From: Ruminococcus sp.
Lineage (GTDB): Bacteria > Bacillota > Clostridia > Oscillospirales > Ruminococcaceae
Direction of reading: 5' to 3'
NCBI GenBank assembly: GCA_018376535.1
Contig: JAHABC010000001.1
Coordinates: 62,001-126,000 of the forward strand
DNA: 64,000 nt
Shown: one piece after another, positions 8,610-18,068 of the stretch
How the letters are laid out: every line of letters begins with the position of its first letter
Position numbering within the stretch: position 1 is the first letter of the stretch
The notes under the pieces: generated by a model
What the model was told of the DNA's origin: nothing
The model's database searches: none
The model's input: only the letters and a program-made list of their open reading frames with translations
Made by a program: the position numbers and the translations under genes

Positions 8610-10085
8610 CTAAAATACTTCAAAGTTCATGATAACATTATAGGAAGTTATTCTAACGTTTATACCATCATAGATATTAATAGCATAATCTTTAGGAATT
8701 AAGCTACCATTATTAGAGTACATACCATCACATGAGTTATTTATAAGTAACCACTTTCCATGATAGTATCTAACATAAGCCATAATAGTACGGTCGGCAC
8801 GTTCATCTGGGAATATCTTACTTACCATATGCCATAGCATAATTGGAGTACAATCTTCAGCGATTAACTTAGATATACATATCCAAGAGTTTTTATCCGT
8901 CTGTTTTGGAGTTAAAAAGTTTATTCTAATAATATTTTCTCTAACTCTGTAGTGGCAGAACGGACATATTGGATTATGTACATCTTTTAATATGAACCAT
9001 CTTTTATTGCAGTTAGGATTTTTACAAGAATGTAAACTATCCCAAGCCTTAGCAAGACCCTTTTCCCATTCAAGAGCCGTAGGTCTTAAATTGGGATTGT
9101 GTAGTCCATCTACAAAAGATTTTAAAAATAGACTTTCTAAGTCTTCACCCATATCGGCGATGGTATAAGGTAAATCGTTTGGACGGTTAGAAGTATCTAC
9201 AGGATTTTCAATAAAGGTAGCCTTAGAACCTAATGCTAAGAAGTCATCATTTTCAGCAGATGAACAATCGTATATTTTAGGGCCATCGATAAGAGGGTGT
9301 CTGCATAGTAGATACTCATATATAAGTACAGCTAAAGAGTGTAAATCGGTGTATATAGATGGTAATATTCTACTACTATCGTCTAATACCGACGTTTCTA
9401 AAACTTCAGGAGCGATATAACCTCTAGTACCCATTACTTCTGGTGGATATACATTAGGAATAACTAATGAATCTACATCTATGACTACGCAATCGGCAGT
9501 TTTAGGGTCTATAAGAATGTTCTTACATGATAAATCGGAGTGTGCTAAACCAGCTTGATGCAACCTTCTAATACTTCGTGATAGTAATATACATATCTGT
9601 AACATAGCACGAAAGTCACCTAGTTCTGATAGCTTTAAAAATCGGCGTGATTTACCAGTAAACCATTTACTATTTTTATCCTTACCTTTTAAGTTCATGC
9701 CTTCCACTTGAGATGAATTTTCATCAAAAAAGAATTTACTAGGATATGCAGGTGAAACTATACCAAATCCGAACTTACTATGATATACAGTATCTAAAGG
9801 CCAACAGAAACGTTTACGAAAGTAATCTGCAGTCTGTTTAGTATTACCTTTAGCACCGCCTAACTCCTCCGATACGGTAGGATTATATCTATTAATAATC
9901 TTATCCAAGCGTTCGGCGACCTTGTTGTTATCCAATTGAGAGGTATCCAAGAAAAATTGCACTACCTTAGATTTATCTGGAGTAAAATAAGTATACTTCA
10001 TACACCCTTTAGGAGGGTCATCTTTAACCACGAAATCTATATAGTTACCATTTGAAATCAATCTAGCTCTTTCCACATATTCCAT
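8610..10085 (-). CDS. TerY-P-associated serine/threonine protein kinase
   Basis: A 491-residue kinase-fold protein. The catalytic loop is HSDLSCKNIL (182-191; HSD for HRD), the metal site is DVD at 203-205 in place of DFG, and a GTRGYIAPEV activation segment follows. The N-lobe is divergent and no clear glycine loop is visible. After the kinase domain comes a zinc ribbon (CKNPNC ... CPFC, about 354-382) and a C-terminal beta-rich tail. This architecture is that of the kinase in TerY-phosphatase-kinase triads. It probably phosphorylates targets antagonised by the PP2C encoded immediately upstream, 27 bases away. The start has GAGGAGAA at suitable distance. Confidence 0.83.
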   Translation of the reverse strand: MEYVERARLISNGNYIDFVVKDDPPKGCMKYTYFTPDKSKVVQFFLDTSQLDNNKVAERLDKIINRYNPTVSEELGGAKGNTKQTADYFRKRFCWPLDTVYHSKFGFGIVSPAYPSKFFFDENSSQVEGMNLKGKDKNSKWFTGKSRRFLKLSELGDFRAMLQICILLSRSIRRLHQAGLAHSDLSCKNILIDPKTADCVVIDVDSLVIPNVYPPEVMGTRGYIAPEVLETSVLDDSSRILPSIYTDLHSLAVLIYEYLLCRHPLIDGPKIYDCSSAENDDFLALGSKATFIENPVDTSNRPNDLPYTIADMGEDLESLFLKSFVDGLHNPNLRPTALEWEKGLAKAWDSLHSCKNPNCNKRWFILKDVHNPICPFCHYRVRENIIRINFLTPKQTDKNSWICISKLIAEDCTPIMLWHMVSKIFPDERADRTIMAYVRYYHGKWLLINNSCDGMYSNNGSLIPKDYAINIYDGINVRITSYNVIMNFEVF

Positions 10086-10112
10086 AAAAATAAAATTCTC
10101 CTCAAAAAGATA

Positions 10113-11747
10113 CTACTTAGTAGGTTGGTATAAAAATAGAGTTCTATCATCAAAAGAGCCACGTTTGGTGTAGTTATCTAGCCAACTTTCCAAATTTTTA
10201 CTTTGGTCATTGCTGAAACACTGCGAATATACAGATACTGCATTTTGGATAAAAGTCTTATCATTCCAAAGGGTTTCATCGGATACGTTAAAGAACTCTT
10301 GAATATCTTCGCAGTAGGCAACGCAAACATCTTTAGGAGTTTCCTCGATAGTTTTTTGTTCTCTTATAGGAGGAACTATCTTAATAGAGTTATCTTGTTC
10401 AACGTTTATGGATATAACACCATTTAGAATTAAATCGTTATATAGGTTACAAGATTTACTTTCATTAGGAAAATAATCATCAGCAACGCCATCGGTAGCC
10501 AGAATAATAGCTGACGTCTTAGATTTCATTACTTTAATTCTACGCATCAAATTAGATTGCTCTACCATACCATTAGCCGTAATGAACTCAGTTTCACCAC
10601 TAAAGTTACCACTATCGGAAGCACCTAATATTTTAACGGCAGTATTAAAAGGCTCAAGAGAGTTTATGGAACACATTAAACCATCGCCAATCTGTAGAGT
10701 TGCTACAAAAGTTTCTGTTCCGTTTGATGTTTCAATAGGAATTATTACAGCACTCAAGAGTGTACAAGATAAATCATTTATAGAGAGTTCTCTGCCTAGA
10801 GGTTCAGTATAGCGAGTATCTTTAGAAATCTCATCAAACTTACACGATAACGAACTATATGCACATTTTACAGCATTTTGAAGTTCAAAAGCTATCTTAC
10901 TGCAAGATTTATTAAACATAGCATCGGTTACAGGATAACTTAAACCTTCCAAAAAAGAGCCATCTTTTAACAAAGTTCCCAAAGCTGAACCCATTGCCCT
11001 AACGTAAGATGTGGTTACTTCTTTAGCACCAATCCTAGAATACACCTTAGAACCTGCTCCATCGGATACACCTACTACACAACAGTTTCCGACTAATGAA
11101 AACTTAAAATAGTCATCACAATTGGTAGCATTATGTTTATGTTTTTTGCCCCTAACTCTTGAAGATATAATCTTAGCGTATGGAGTAGCACCAGTTTCGG
11201 TAATGTATTCGGGATAGTTTTCCAAAGTATCACCAATTGGATTATACTTCCACATGGAAGATGTCTTATCTATAACTTCCCTATCGGTAAGAGGTTGACT
11301 ATTTTCTTCAACGTTTGAAAATGGGTCTATAGGAGTGCATTTTTCAACCTTTGGAGTTTTCTCCGTACTTGAACCTTTAGTAACCTCTGGAGTTTCTTCT
11401 AAAGATGAAAACGGGTCTATGTTATTTGAACTATTCATAGTATTATCCTCCTTAGATATACTTGTATCATTAGATGGTGTATCTTTAGTATCAGCTTTAA
11501 AGTTAAATATATCTTCCATTGGAAAGACTTCATTGCGTTTAGGAAAAGGACACTCATAAGTATCACTTGAGGTATCTTGTTTAGGTGTAACATCTTGATT
11601 AGTAGTTGAAATACATTCTTTTAGAGCGTTTAAATTTCTTTCACTTTCTCTAGCTATAGAGGAAAATAGTTTAATAGTATCATTTTGAATTTTTTTTACG
11701 TTCAAATTTGGAAATATGACGTTTAATGGGCTAAAATCATCATTCAT
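10113..11747 (-). CDS. PP2C-type protein phosphatase of the TerY-P system
   Basis: A 544-residue protein. The first 170 residues are low-complexity, acidic and rich in S/T-P, with repeated DPFSSLEETPE / DPFSNVEENSQ units that could serve as phospho-docking sites. A PP2C domain follows with SDGAGSKVYSRIGA (metal-binding aspartate), LQIGDGLM and LATDGVADDYF. It removes phosphate from Ser/Thr with Mn/Mg and probably opposes the kinase encoded next. The start is uncertain: ATG at 11747 or GTG at 11759. A strong AAAGGAG stands about 45 bases further up, too far to serve either start, possibly a relic of rearrangement when the NADAR-like gene arrived. Confidence 0.85.
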   Translation of the reverse strand: MNDDFSPLNVIFPNLNVKKIQNDTIKLFSSIARESERNLNALKECISTTNQDVTPKQDTSSDTYECPFPKRNEVFPMEDIFNFKADTKDTPSNDTSISKEDNTMNSSNNIDPFSSLEETPEVTKGSSTEKTPKVEKCTPIDPFSNVEENSQPLTDREVIDKTSSMWKYNPIGDTLENYPEYITETGATPYAKIISSRVRGKKHKHNATNCDDYFKFSLVGNCCVVGVSDGAGSKVYSRIGAKEVTTSYVRAMGSALGTLLKDGSFLEGLSYPVTDAMFNKSCSKIAFELQNAVKCAYSSLSCKFDEISKDTRYTEPLGRELSINDLSCTLLSAVIIPIETSNGTETFVATLQIGDGLMCSINSLEPFNTAVKILGASDSGNFSGETEFITANGMVEQSNLMRRIKVMKSKTSAIILATDGVADDYFPNESKSCNLYNDLILNGVISINVEQDNSIKIVPPIREQKTIEETPKDVCVAYCEDIQEFFNVSDETLWNDKTFIQNAVSVYSQCFSNDQSKNLESWLDNYTKRGSFDDRTLFLYQPTK

Positions 11748-11884
11748 AGTAATACGCACTGCTACTCAAAATTACGAATTTTCTATTGTAGCTTACTCCT
11801 TTCATATTTTATTTTGCTTATCAAATGATTTTCATTCTGTCTATTAAGGTTGTTAATATTAAATGGATAACATTATTTGTGTTA

Positions 11885-12523
11885 TTAACATTTAACCATT
11901 TCAGTGTGAAAACGTATAAAATCAGAAATGCTAAAAGATGGTATCTCATTATACAAATCAAGCATAAGATGTATTATCGCTACTGATTTAGCTTGAGTGT
12001 TAATACTTTTTTTCGGATTAAATTCAATATCTGTAAAATGTGTATAGTTTGTAATCTGTTTGATTTCATTGGAGGAAAGTATATCCTTTACACTATTAAT
12101 ATAAATATAGTCGTAGAATAAAGTTTTAGGTTCAAGTGGAAAATCAATATTATTATAATTGAATCCAACAAGTTTTCCCGAATTAATAAGTTTTTCATTT
12201 CTTTTAGCATCTTTAGGACTTACATTCAACAAATCACGATATGGTCCTCCGTTTGAAAAAACTTTTGAACTTTGAAAAATATTTTCTAATGTATATCCGT
12301 TCAATTTAAGATTAAAAGCACTTAGCTTTATTCCAAGGTCAATTGTTCCTTTTGTACTAATTTCAAGAGGGTTTGCTTCTTTGTTAATGAATACTATTGC
12401 ATTATGCAACGCATCAATAGACCTTTGCTTTTGAGCTAAAGAAAAACCCGAAAACCATTGAAATTCATAATCATCTTTAATAATTTTTCCATTTTTAATT
12501 GAAAAAGCAGGTCTTATAGCCAT
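11885..12523 (-). CDS. NADAR-like protein (resembles DarT1-associated NADAR antitoxin family)
   Basis: A 212-residue protein. Its blocks FQWFSGFSLAQKQRSIDALH, LSAFNLKLNGYTLEN, FQSSKVFSNGGPYRDLL, LEPKTLFYDYIYINSV and FTDIEFNPKKSINTQAKSVA are those I associate with NADAR-fold proteins paired with DarT1 DNA ADP-ribosyltransferases. Those proteins remove ADP-ribose from guanine bases. No DarT gene is present in the window. It sits 15 bases after the terY-like gene with its own AAAGGAGTGG site, and 137 bases before the phosphatase gene, a loose gap for this operon. A role in reversing ADP-ribosylation during stress is inferred. The family call is from memory of motifs and needs a profile search. 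Confidence 0.6.
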   Translation of the reverse strand: MAIRPAFSIKNGKIIKDDYEFQWFSGFSLAQKQRSIDALHNAIVFINKEANPLEISTKGTIDLGIKLSAFNLKLNGYTLENIFQSSKVFSNGGPYRDLLNVSPKDAKRNEKLINSGKLVGFNYNNIDFPLEPKTLFYDYIYINSVKDILSSNEIKQITNYTHFTDIEFNPKKSINTQAKSVAIIHLMLDLYNEIPSFSISDFIRFHTEMVKC

Positions 12524-12538
12524 TTTACCACTCCTTTG

Positions 12539-13180
12539 TTATGGAATTATAGTAAAAGTTGGAGGTGGTGCAGGTAAATCTATAGGTTGGTCTGGTTTAG
12601 TATCTAGTGAGTTAGACGATAACTTAATAGAATCTGAAACCCATTTAAAGAACTGCGATAAATCTCCAGCAGATAGATTATTTAATAGTATAACATTTTC
12701 AGTAATCTTTTTAAGAACTTCGGTACTAGCTTCAGCACCAGCACCACAAGCTATTATGTTAGCAGGTTTTTCGGATTTCAACTTATTAGCTTGTTCTTCC
12801 CAAGTATCAGTAGGAACGCCATCAGTAAGAATAAATACTAAAGGTCGCCAATCGCCTTTTACTGTAGGGGAATTTTTAACCACTTCATTTTCAATACATT
12901 GAGATAGCAATTCAAGTCCAGCACCCAAAGATGTCAAACCACCTGCGTCAAGTTGAGGTTCTTTAAAAGATATCAATTCTGTTAATGGACACTGTTGTAT
13001 TGCAGTACTACTAAAAGTAATAACCGAAAGATATGCTGTTTCTAATGCTTGAGGGTCTGTTCTAAGTTCCATCAATAGAGCTTTTATACCTTGTCGTACT
13101 GCCTCGATAGGTTCGCCATACATAGAACCAGATGTATCTATTAATAGATATACTGGTAATCTTCTTGAAAAGTTTGCCAT
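12539..13180 (-). CDS. terY: TerY-like von Willebrand factor A protein
   Basis: A 213-residue vWA-domain protein, start chosen at the ATG at 13180 (MANFSRRLPVYLLIDTSGSM) behind AAAGGAGA. The metal-ion-dependent adhesion site is complete: DTSGSMYGEP near residue 12, TSLGAG in the middle and ILTDGVPTD near 120. The C-terminus is proline-rich (DQPIDLPAPPPTF). TerY proteins act as metal-binding scaffolds in Ter stress systems, usually encoded with a PP2C and a kinase exactly as here. It is the first gene of this four-gene operon. Cytoplasmic; no signal peptide. Confidence 0.88.
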   Translation of the reverse strand: MANFSRRLPVYLLIDTSGSMYGEPIEAVRQGIKALLMELRTDPQALETAYLSVITFSSTAIQQCPLTELISFKEPQLDAGGLTSLGAGLELLSQCIENEVVKNSPTVKGDWRPLVFILTDGVPTDTWEEQANKLKSEKPANIIACGAGAEASTEVLKKITENVILLNNLSAGDLSQFFKWVSDSIKLSSNSLDTKPDQPIDLPAPPPTFTIIP

Positions 13181-13213
13181 AGTGAAAATCTCCTTTATAA
13201 ATATATTATAATA

Positions 13214-13242
13214 ATTATATACCAACTTAGAATATAAGTCAA
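13214..13242 (-). promoter_or_regulatory. Promoter of the TerY-P operon
   Basis: Minus strand TTGACT (13237-13242), 17 bp, TATAAT (13214-13219), 34 bases before the terY-like start. Divergent from the promoter at 13302. Confidence 0.78.
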
Positions 13243-13301
13243 CTTTTTGATAAATGTACTAGTTGCACAAAAAAAAGAAGTTTAAATCTCCAATAAGTCC
13301 A

Positions 13302-13330
13302 TTTACTTTTTGTGGAATGTATGATATAAT
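13302..13330 (+). promoter_or_regulatory. Promoter of the SbcD/SbcC-like pair
   Basis: Plus strand TTTACT (13302-13307), 17 bp, TATAAT (13325-13330), with GAAAGGATAT just before the ATG at 13396. Confidence 0.65.
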
Positions 13331-13395
13331 TTCATTATATAGTTATAAATTATCCGTTAATATGTACGGAAATTTTTTGAAAGGATATATATTTT

Positions 13396-14604
13396 ATGGA
13401 TATAAACAACATATCTTATCATAAAAACAGTAGCCGATTACACGCAAAACCTAACTCTGATGATGGTATTACTGTAATACATTGTAGTGATATCCACTTG
13501 GGTGCAGAAATACCTTTCCTAAAACATAATGACGCTAAAAAAAGACGTGCCGAAATTATGAACACTTTTAAAAAAATTACTGAAATGTGTAACGAAAAAG
13601 CTGTAGATTTATTGATAATCTCTGGAGATTTATTTGAAAATCATGGGGTGGATTTAAAAATTATAAATTCAGCTAAAAGATGCTTGGCTGACATTCCAAA
13701 TACTATAGTGGCAATATGTGGGGGAAATCATGACTATTTAAGTGCAGACTGTCCACTATCTGATGGAGATTGGTCGGAAAACGTATTCATATTTGGAAAA
13801 GAACTTCAATACGTTGAATTTCCTAATATGAAACTTCGTCTATGGGGAACATCTTTTACTAGTACATATATGGATACTCCCGCTTTTGATAGCGTTCAAG
13901 TACCTTTTGATAGCTATACTAATATATTAGTCATGCATGGAGATTTAATTCTAAAAGAAAATCAAATTAGTAGGTACAATCCTATAACACTTGAACAACT
14001 TGGTAAATCTAAAATGGATTATGTCGCTTTGGGACACATTCACATGACTACACCTATACAAAAGGTTGAAAATACATACTATGCTTATTCTGGTTGTCCC
14101 GAAGGTCACGGATTTGACGAACAAGGAAAAAAAGGAATCTATTTTGGAAACATCTCTAAAGGTAAAGTGGATTTAACCTTCATACCTATGTCCCAAAGAA
14201 TGTTAATCGAAACTACCATAGATATTACTAACTGTTTTTCGGATAATGAAGCTAATTCTAAAATAATAGATTTTTTACATAAAAACTTTGGCGAAACTTT
14301 TGCAGAAAATCTATATAGCATAACTCTAACGGGATTTACTAACGAAAAATATCGACCTAATGTTACTTACATACAATCTATATTAAGTGAACTAGTGTTC
14401 TACATAGATATAAAAAACAGTTCACTTCCTAATATAGACTTTGAAACTCTTTCTAAAGATTTCTCTCTTAAAGGAATTTTCGTCAAAAATATGCTGAACA
14501 AAATAGATAAGTGTAATGATGCCTTTGAAATAGAAGATTTGAAAAACGCCCTATACATAGGCTTAAACGCTTTCGATAAGGAGGTGGCTCTACTTGATAA
14601 TTAA
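13396..14604 (+). CDS. SbcD/YhaO-like metallophosphoesterase (DNA exonuclease family)
   Basis: A 402-residue calcineurin-like phosphoesterase. All metal-binding motifs are present: SDIHLGAE (31-38), GDLFENH (77-83), GGNHDY (about 109-114), MHGDL and GHIH. This is the Mre11/SbcD nuclease fold. The following gene overlaps by 11 bases and encodes a coiled-coil ATPase, the usual SbcC or YhaN partner. The C-terminal 130 residues have no obvious motif and may form the partner-binding cap. Expected to act on DNA ends or hairpins in repair. YhaO/YhaN-type pairs are poorly characterised, so the exact substrate is open. Confidence 0.87.
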   Translation: MDINNISYHKNSSRLHAKPNSDDGITVIHCSDIHLGAEIPFLKHNDAKKRRAEIMNTFKKITEMCNEKAVDLLIISGDLFENHGVDLKIINSAKRCLADIPNTIVAICGGNHDYLSADCPLSDGDWSENVFIFGKELQYVEFPNMKLRLWGTSFTSTYMDTPAFDSVQVPFDSYTNILVMHGDLILKENQISRYNPITLEQLGKSKMDYVALGHIHMTTPIQKVENTYYAYSGCPEGHGFDEQGKKGIYFGNISKGKVDLTFIPMSQRMLIETTIDITNCFSDNEANSKIIDFLHKNFGETFAENLYSITLTGFTNEKYRPNVTYIQSILSELVFYIDIKNSSLPNIDFETLSKDFSLKGIFVKNMLNKIDKCNDAFEIEDLKNALYIGLNAFDKEVALLDN

Positions 14605-17275
14605 TAACATAGATATAGTAGCTTTCGGTCAATTAAAAGACTTCCATTTGGATTTAAATAAAGGTCTAAATGTCATCTATGGTGATGTTGAAAATGGTCA
14701 AGATACTATTATCAACTTTATTAAGATGCTATTTTATGGTGCTACATCTATTAGAGAAAATAATGACGCATCTACTAATGAAAGATTAAAGTATCGTCCA
14801 TCTAATGCCACCGATAGCACATCGATGGGAGGCTCTATAGATTTTATGTTTAATGATAAAATCTATAAACTGGTTAGAACTTTTAAGGACTGCAACACTA
14901 ATGATGATGTTACTCTATACAACATAACAGATAACTCTCAAATAGATACTGGCTTAGAACATCAAATAGGTAAACTTTTGTTAGGAGTAAATTCTCAATC
15001 ATTTGAAAGGTCTATATTTATAAACAACATAAACTTTAGTGCTACTGATGAAAAATCTATACAGAAACTTATGAACATAATATCATCTTATGACGAAAAT
15101 ATATCAGCTGATACAGTAAAAACTAGACTATGTAATGCTAAAGAAAGTTATCTATCTAAAAGTGGTAAAATAGGTATTTTAGATAAAAACAAAGCTACCC
15201 TTACATCTTTATATGAGGATATAAACTCCGCACAAGCTGAAGAAAGTCAAAAGTTTAGAATGCAGATGGAATATCAAGCTGTAAAAGAAAACAGAGATGA
15301 AATAATTGCACGTTATGATGAACTTAGAAAAACTTTAGCTATTCAAGAAACTATGACTGAAGTAAATTCTTTAAAAAATACCGTGGCTAAATTGGACGAT
15401 ATAAAAAAATTACAACTACAATTGAATACTAAAAAACAAGCTCTTACTAATGAAAATGTTACTATTAATGATGACTTTATTAAAACTGCTCAACAAAAGT
15501 TCAATACTATTCAACAGATTGGTGAAATGAAAAATCAATACCAATCGAATGTTCATAAGGTAAAAACAGATTTGGAAACTATGACAGAAAATCTTAACAA
15601 CTCATTTACACAAGAAAAAGAACTATTCAACGAAGCTGTAGAACAGATTGAATTTACTAATGGTCACATTAAAAATCTTGATAAAGCTATCGCCGATAAA
15701 AAGACTGAATTAGAAAATCTATCTGAAAATATAAAAGATGCTGACATAAACTTCCGTGTAATAGATGAACAAGTCAAATCCAAAAAGGCTCTTGACCAGC
15801 AACGCTTAGATATTGCAAATCAACAGTTGACAGACGCTAGACAACCTGTAACATATTCCAATCCAACCTCTAGTAAGACGTTCATAACGTGGGGAGTAAT
15901 AATAATAATATTAGGACTTCTTTTAACATTAACGGTAAATATATGGTGTTCGCTAGTAATAGGCATAGGAATAGTAATGGCTATAATAAATCTATTTGAT
16001 AAACATAACACTAGTAAAAAAGGTTCTGCAAAGTATCAGCGTGTAGATGAGGTTGCAATCACAAAAGCTAATGAGAACATTCAAAAAGTTCGCCACGATA
16101 TAGAAATAGAACAGTATAGCATAAATAAAAAACAACGTGAAGCTCAAAAGCAATTAAATCTGTTGAAGTTAAATAAAGAACAACTTCTTGCCGATTGCGA
16201 TAAGTACAGAGAACAGAAAAACACTCTACTTAAAAATTTGGACTATTGGAAAAATCAAAAGACTGATGCTGAAGCAGTATTCTCCAAAGAACAAGCTAAC
16301 GTGAATAAAAAACAGAATGAACTTTCTACTCTTATGGATAACATATCCACATCAGAAGAAAACTTCTACAATGCTCAAAATGATATCATTCAATATATGA
16401 GTGCTTTTAAACCATGTTCTACTATTAATGATGTTAGCGAATTAATATCCACTTTAATTGTAGAACTACAAAGTATTAAAACTCTTGAAAATAAGATTGA
16501 ATATCAATCGGAGTTATTAAAATCGGAAACTAATGGGCAATCTTATGACGAATTGAAAGAAAAGTTAATGGATATAACTGCTGATTTCATTGAAATGTGT
16601 GGTAAAGAAAATCCTGAACCTATGAGCGTCGCTGAACTTTCTAAATTAAAATCAGAGATAGATGACTATCAATTCTCATTAAATATGCAAAATGCTGACT
16701 TATCGCATATCAATTCCGATATGAGAGCAAAATTTAGAAACAGAACTTGCGTAACTGCCATAGAACATACTATAAACCATCTTGAAAGAGAGATTTTAAA
16801 ACAAGAAAAATTCTGTCATAGTTTGGATTTAGCTTATGAAGTATTAAACCAATCCATAGATGAACTAAATGAACATATGCCAGAATTTAATCAAAAGACA
16901 GCCAATGTATTTAATCAACTTTCCGATGGTTCATATCAAAGTTTAGCACTAACCACCACTTTAGATACTGCTATTCAACATGATGCATCTTTAACAGATT
17001 GGAAATATTTAGGCAATGGAACTATTGAACAGTCTTATATATCATTAAGATTAGGTGTATCACAAATGATATCACAAAGTTCATTTGCTACATCGTTGCC
17101 AATAGTTCTAAACGATGAGTTTATCCAATATGATAATGAAGATGTACTAAAAGGCATCAACTTCCTAGCAGATTACTCCAACACATCACAAACGATAATG
17201 TTCACTTGCCATAAAAACATTTTCGATATCATTAAACAGAACGATATTCAATCTAAGTTAATATCATTAGTATAA
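14594..17275 (+). CDS. YhaN/SbcC-like coiled-coil ATPase with altered Walker motifs
   Basis: An 893-residue SMC-like protein: N-terminal ATPase half, about 600 residues of coiled coil, and C-terminal ATPase half. In mid-coil (about residues 430-470) two hydrophobic helices occur (WGVIIIILGLLLTL ... LVIGIGIVMAI), as in YhaN-type proteins, implying membrane attachment. The Walker A reads GDVENGQDT (30-38): the expected lysine is glutamine and the next Ser/Thr is aspartate. The signature region is LRLGVSQMIS and Walker B is PIVLNDEFIQYD. ATP hydrolysis may be weak or lost. The start overlaps the end of the nuclease gene, so a complex is expected. The reading frame is intact throughout, arguing against decay. 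Confidence 0.82.
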   Translation: MIINNIDIVAFGQLKDFHLDLNKGLNVIYGDVENGQDTIINFIKMLFYGATSIRENNDASTNERLKYRPSNATDSTSMGGSIDFMFNDKIYKLVRTFKDCNTNDDVTLYNITDNSQIDTGLEHQIGKLLLGVNSQSFERSIFINNINFSATDEKSIQKLMNIISSYDENISADTVKTRLCNAKESYLSKSGKIGILDKNKATLTSLYEDINSAQAEESQKFRMQMEYQAVKENRDEIIARYDELRKTLAIQETMTEVNSLKNTVAKLDDIKKLQLQLNTKKQALTNENVTINDDFIKTAQQKFNTIQQIGEMKNQYQSNVHKVKTDLETMTENLNNSFTQEKELFNEAVEQIEFTNGHIKNLDKAIADKKTELENLSENIKDADINFRVIDEQVKSKKALDQQRLDIANQQLTDARQPVTYSNPTSSKTFITWGVIIIILGLLLTLTVNIWCSLVIGIGIVMAIINLFDKHNTSKKGSAKYQRVDEVAITKANENIQKVRHDIEIEQYSINKKQREAQKQLNLLKLNKEQLLADCDKYREQKNTLLKNLDYWKNQKTDAEAVFSKEQANVNKKQNELSTLMDNISTSEENFYNAQNDIIQYMSAFKPCSTINDVSELISTLIVELQSIKTLENKIEYQSELLKSETNGQSYDELKEKLMDITADFIEMCGKENPEPMSVAELSKLKSEIDDYQFSLNMQNADLSHINSDMRAKFRNRTCVTAIEHTINHLEREILKQEKFCHSLDLAYEVLNQSIDELNEHMPEFNQKTANVFNQLSDGSYQSLALTTTLDTAIQHDASLTDWKYLGNGTIEQSYISLRLGVSQMISQSSFATSLPIVLNDEFIQYDNEDVLKGINFLADYSNTSQTIMFTCHKNIFDIIKQNDIQSKLISLV

Positions 17276-17286
17276 ATATTAAAAAA

Positions 17287-17316
17287 TCACGCTTATTATT
17301 AAGCGTGACTTTTTTG
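17287..17316 (+). terminator. Terminator after the SbcC-like gene
   Basis: TCACGCTT / AAGCGTGA stem with six-base loop, followed by CTTTTTTGC on the plus strand. Confidence 0.85.
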
Positions 17317-17358
17317 CTTTAAAATTCAACTAATAATGTGAATATTAGGAACAATCTA

Positions 17359-17880
17359 CTATTTAACGTCCACCTTATCGGCAGAACTTTTATCTTTTTT
17401 AAGGATATCATTAACATTTACGCCATCATGTTCAGCGTTAGCCTTCATGACCTCAAGAATTTGAGTTAGTAGCACTTCTTCCTTAGAAGGTTCTGGAGGT
17501 GGTGCAGGTTTTTCTTCTTTTTTTCTTAAAAGTTTGTTTACAATTTTAACTATCATGAAAACACATATAGCAGTCAAAAGGAAGGTAATCACATTTTGTA
17601 TAAAGTTACCATAAGTAAGAGTAGCACCATCAGTAAATATAGGAGTTATTCCATCATCTTCAAACTCTCCTGTTGGGATTGGAACTACATACTTTAAACC
17701 AGCAAAGTTTATACCACCTGTAATCATTCCAATAATTGGAGTGAATATATCTTCTACTAACGATGTAACTATTGCCGTAAAAGCAGAACCCATAATTACA
17801 CCGACTGCCATATCAAGGACGTTACCTCTAGCAATGAACTCCTTAAACTCTTTAATAAAACCTTTTTTTTCACTAGCCAT
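17359..17880 (-). CDS. mscL: Large-conductance mechanosensitive channel
   Basis: A 173-residue MscL. The N-terminal helix and first membrane helix ARGNVLDMAVGVIMGSAFTA are diagnostic, followed by a periplasmic-type loop (GLKYVVPIPTGEF...) and the second membrane helix FLLTAICVFMIVKIVNKLL. A proline-rich linker (EKPAPPPEPSKEE) leads to the C-terminal helix LLTQILEVMKAN. The channel opens under membrane tension to release solutes in hypo-osmotic shock. It is longer than the usual 130-150 residues, mostly through the loop and the C-terminal tail. I start it at the ATG at 17880 behind AGAGGT; the frame is open further up but that sequence is not MscL. A TATAAT lies on the minus strand at 17921-17926. 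Confidence 0.93.
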   Translation of the reverse strand: MASEKKGFIKEFKEFIARGNVLDMAVGVIMGSAFTAIVTSLVEDIFTPIIGMITGGINFAGLKYVVPIPTGEFEDDGITPIFTDGATLTYGNFIQNVITFLLTAICVFMIVKIVNKLLRKKEEKPAPPPEPSKEEVLLTQILEVMKANAEHDGVNVNDILKKDKSSADKVDVK

Positions 17881-18068
17881 AATCAAAACCTCTTTATGTA
17901 GAATAAAATTCGATATTACTATTATATCACATAGCGATAAATTTTTCATTATCAAAAAGCACCAAACTTTTTTTAACATAATCGTATACAATATACAATA
18001 AATGTGGATTTTATACCAATATAATAGATGGAACATCAATGCAGATATTCCATCTTAAAGAGTTAATA

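Noticed and set aside
18026..18055. Palindrome AGATGGAA/TTCCATCT after the tail-anchored protein gene as terminator
   Set aside because: Loop is long and no U-run follows on the minus strand; evidence too weak for a terminator call.
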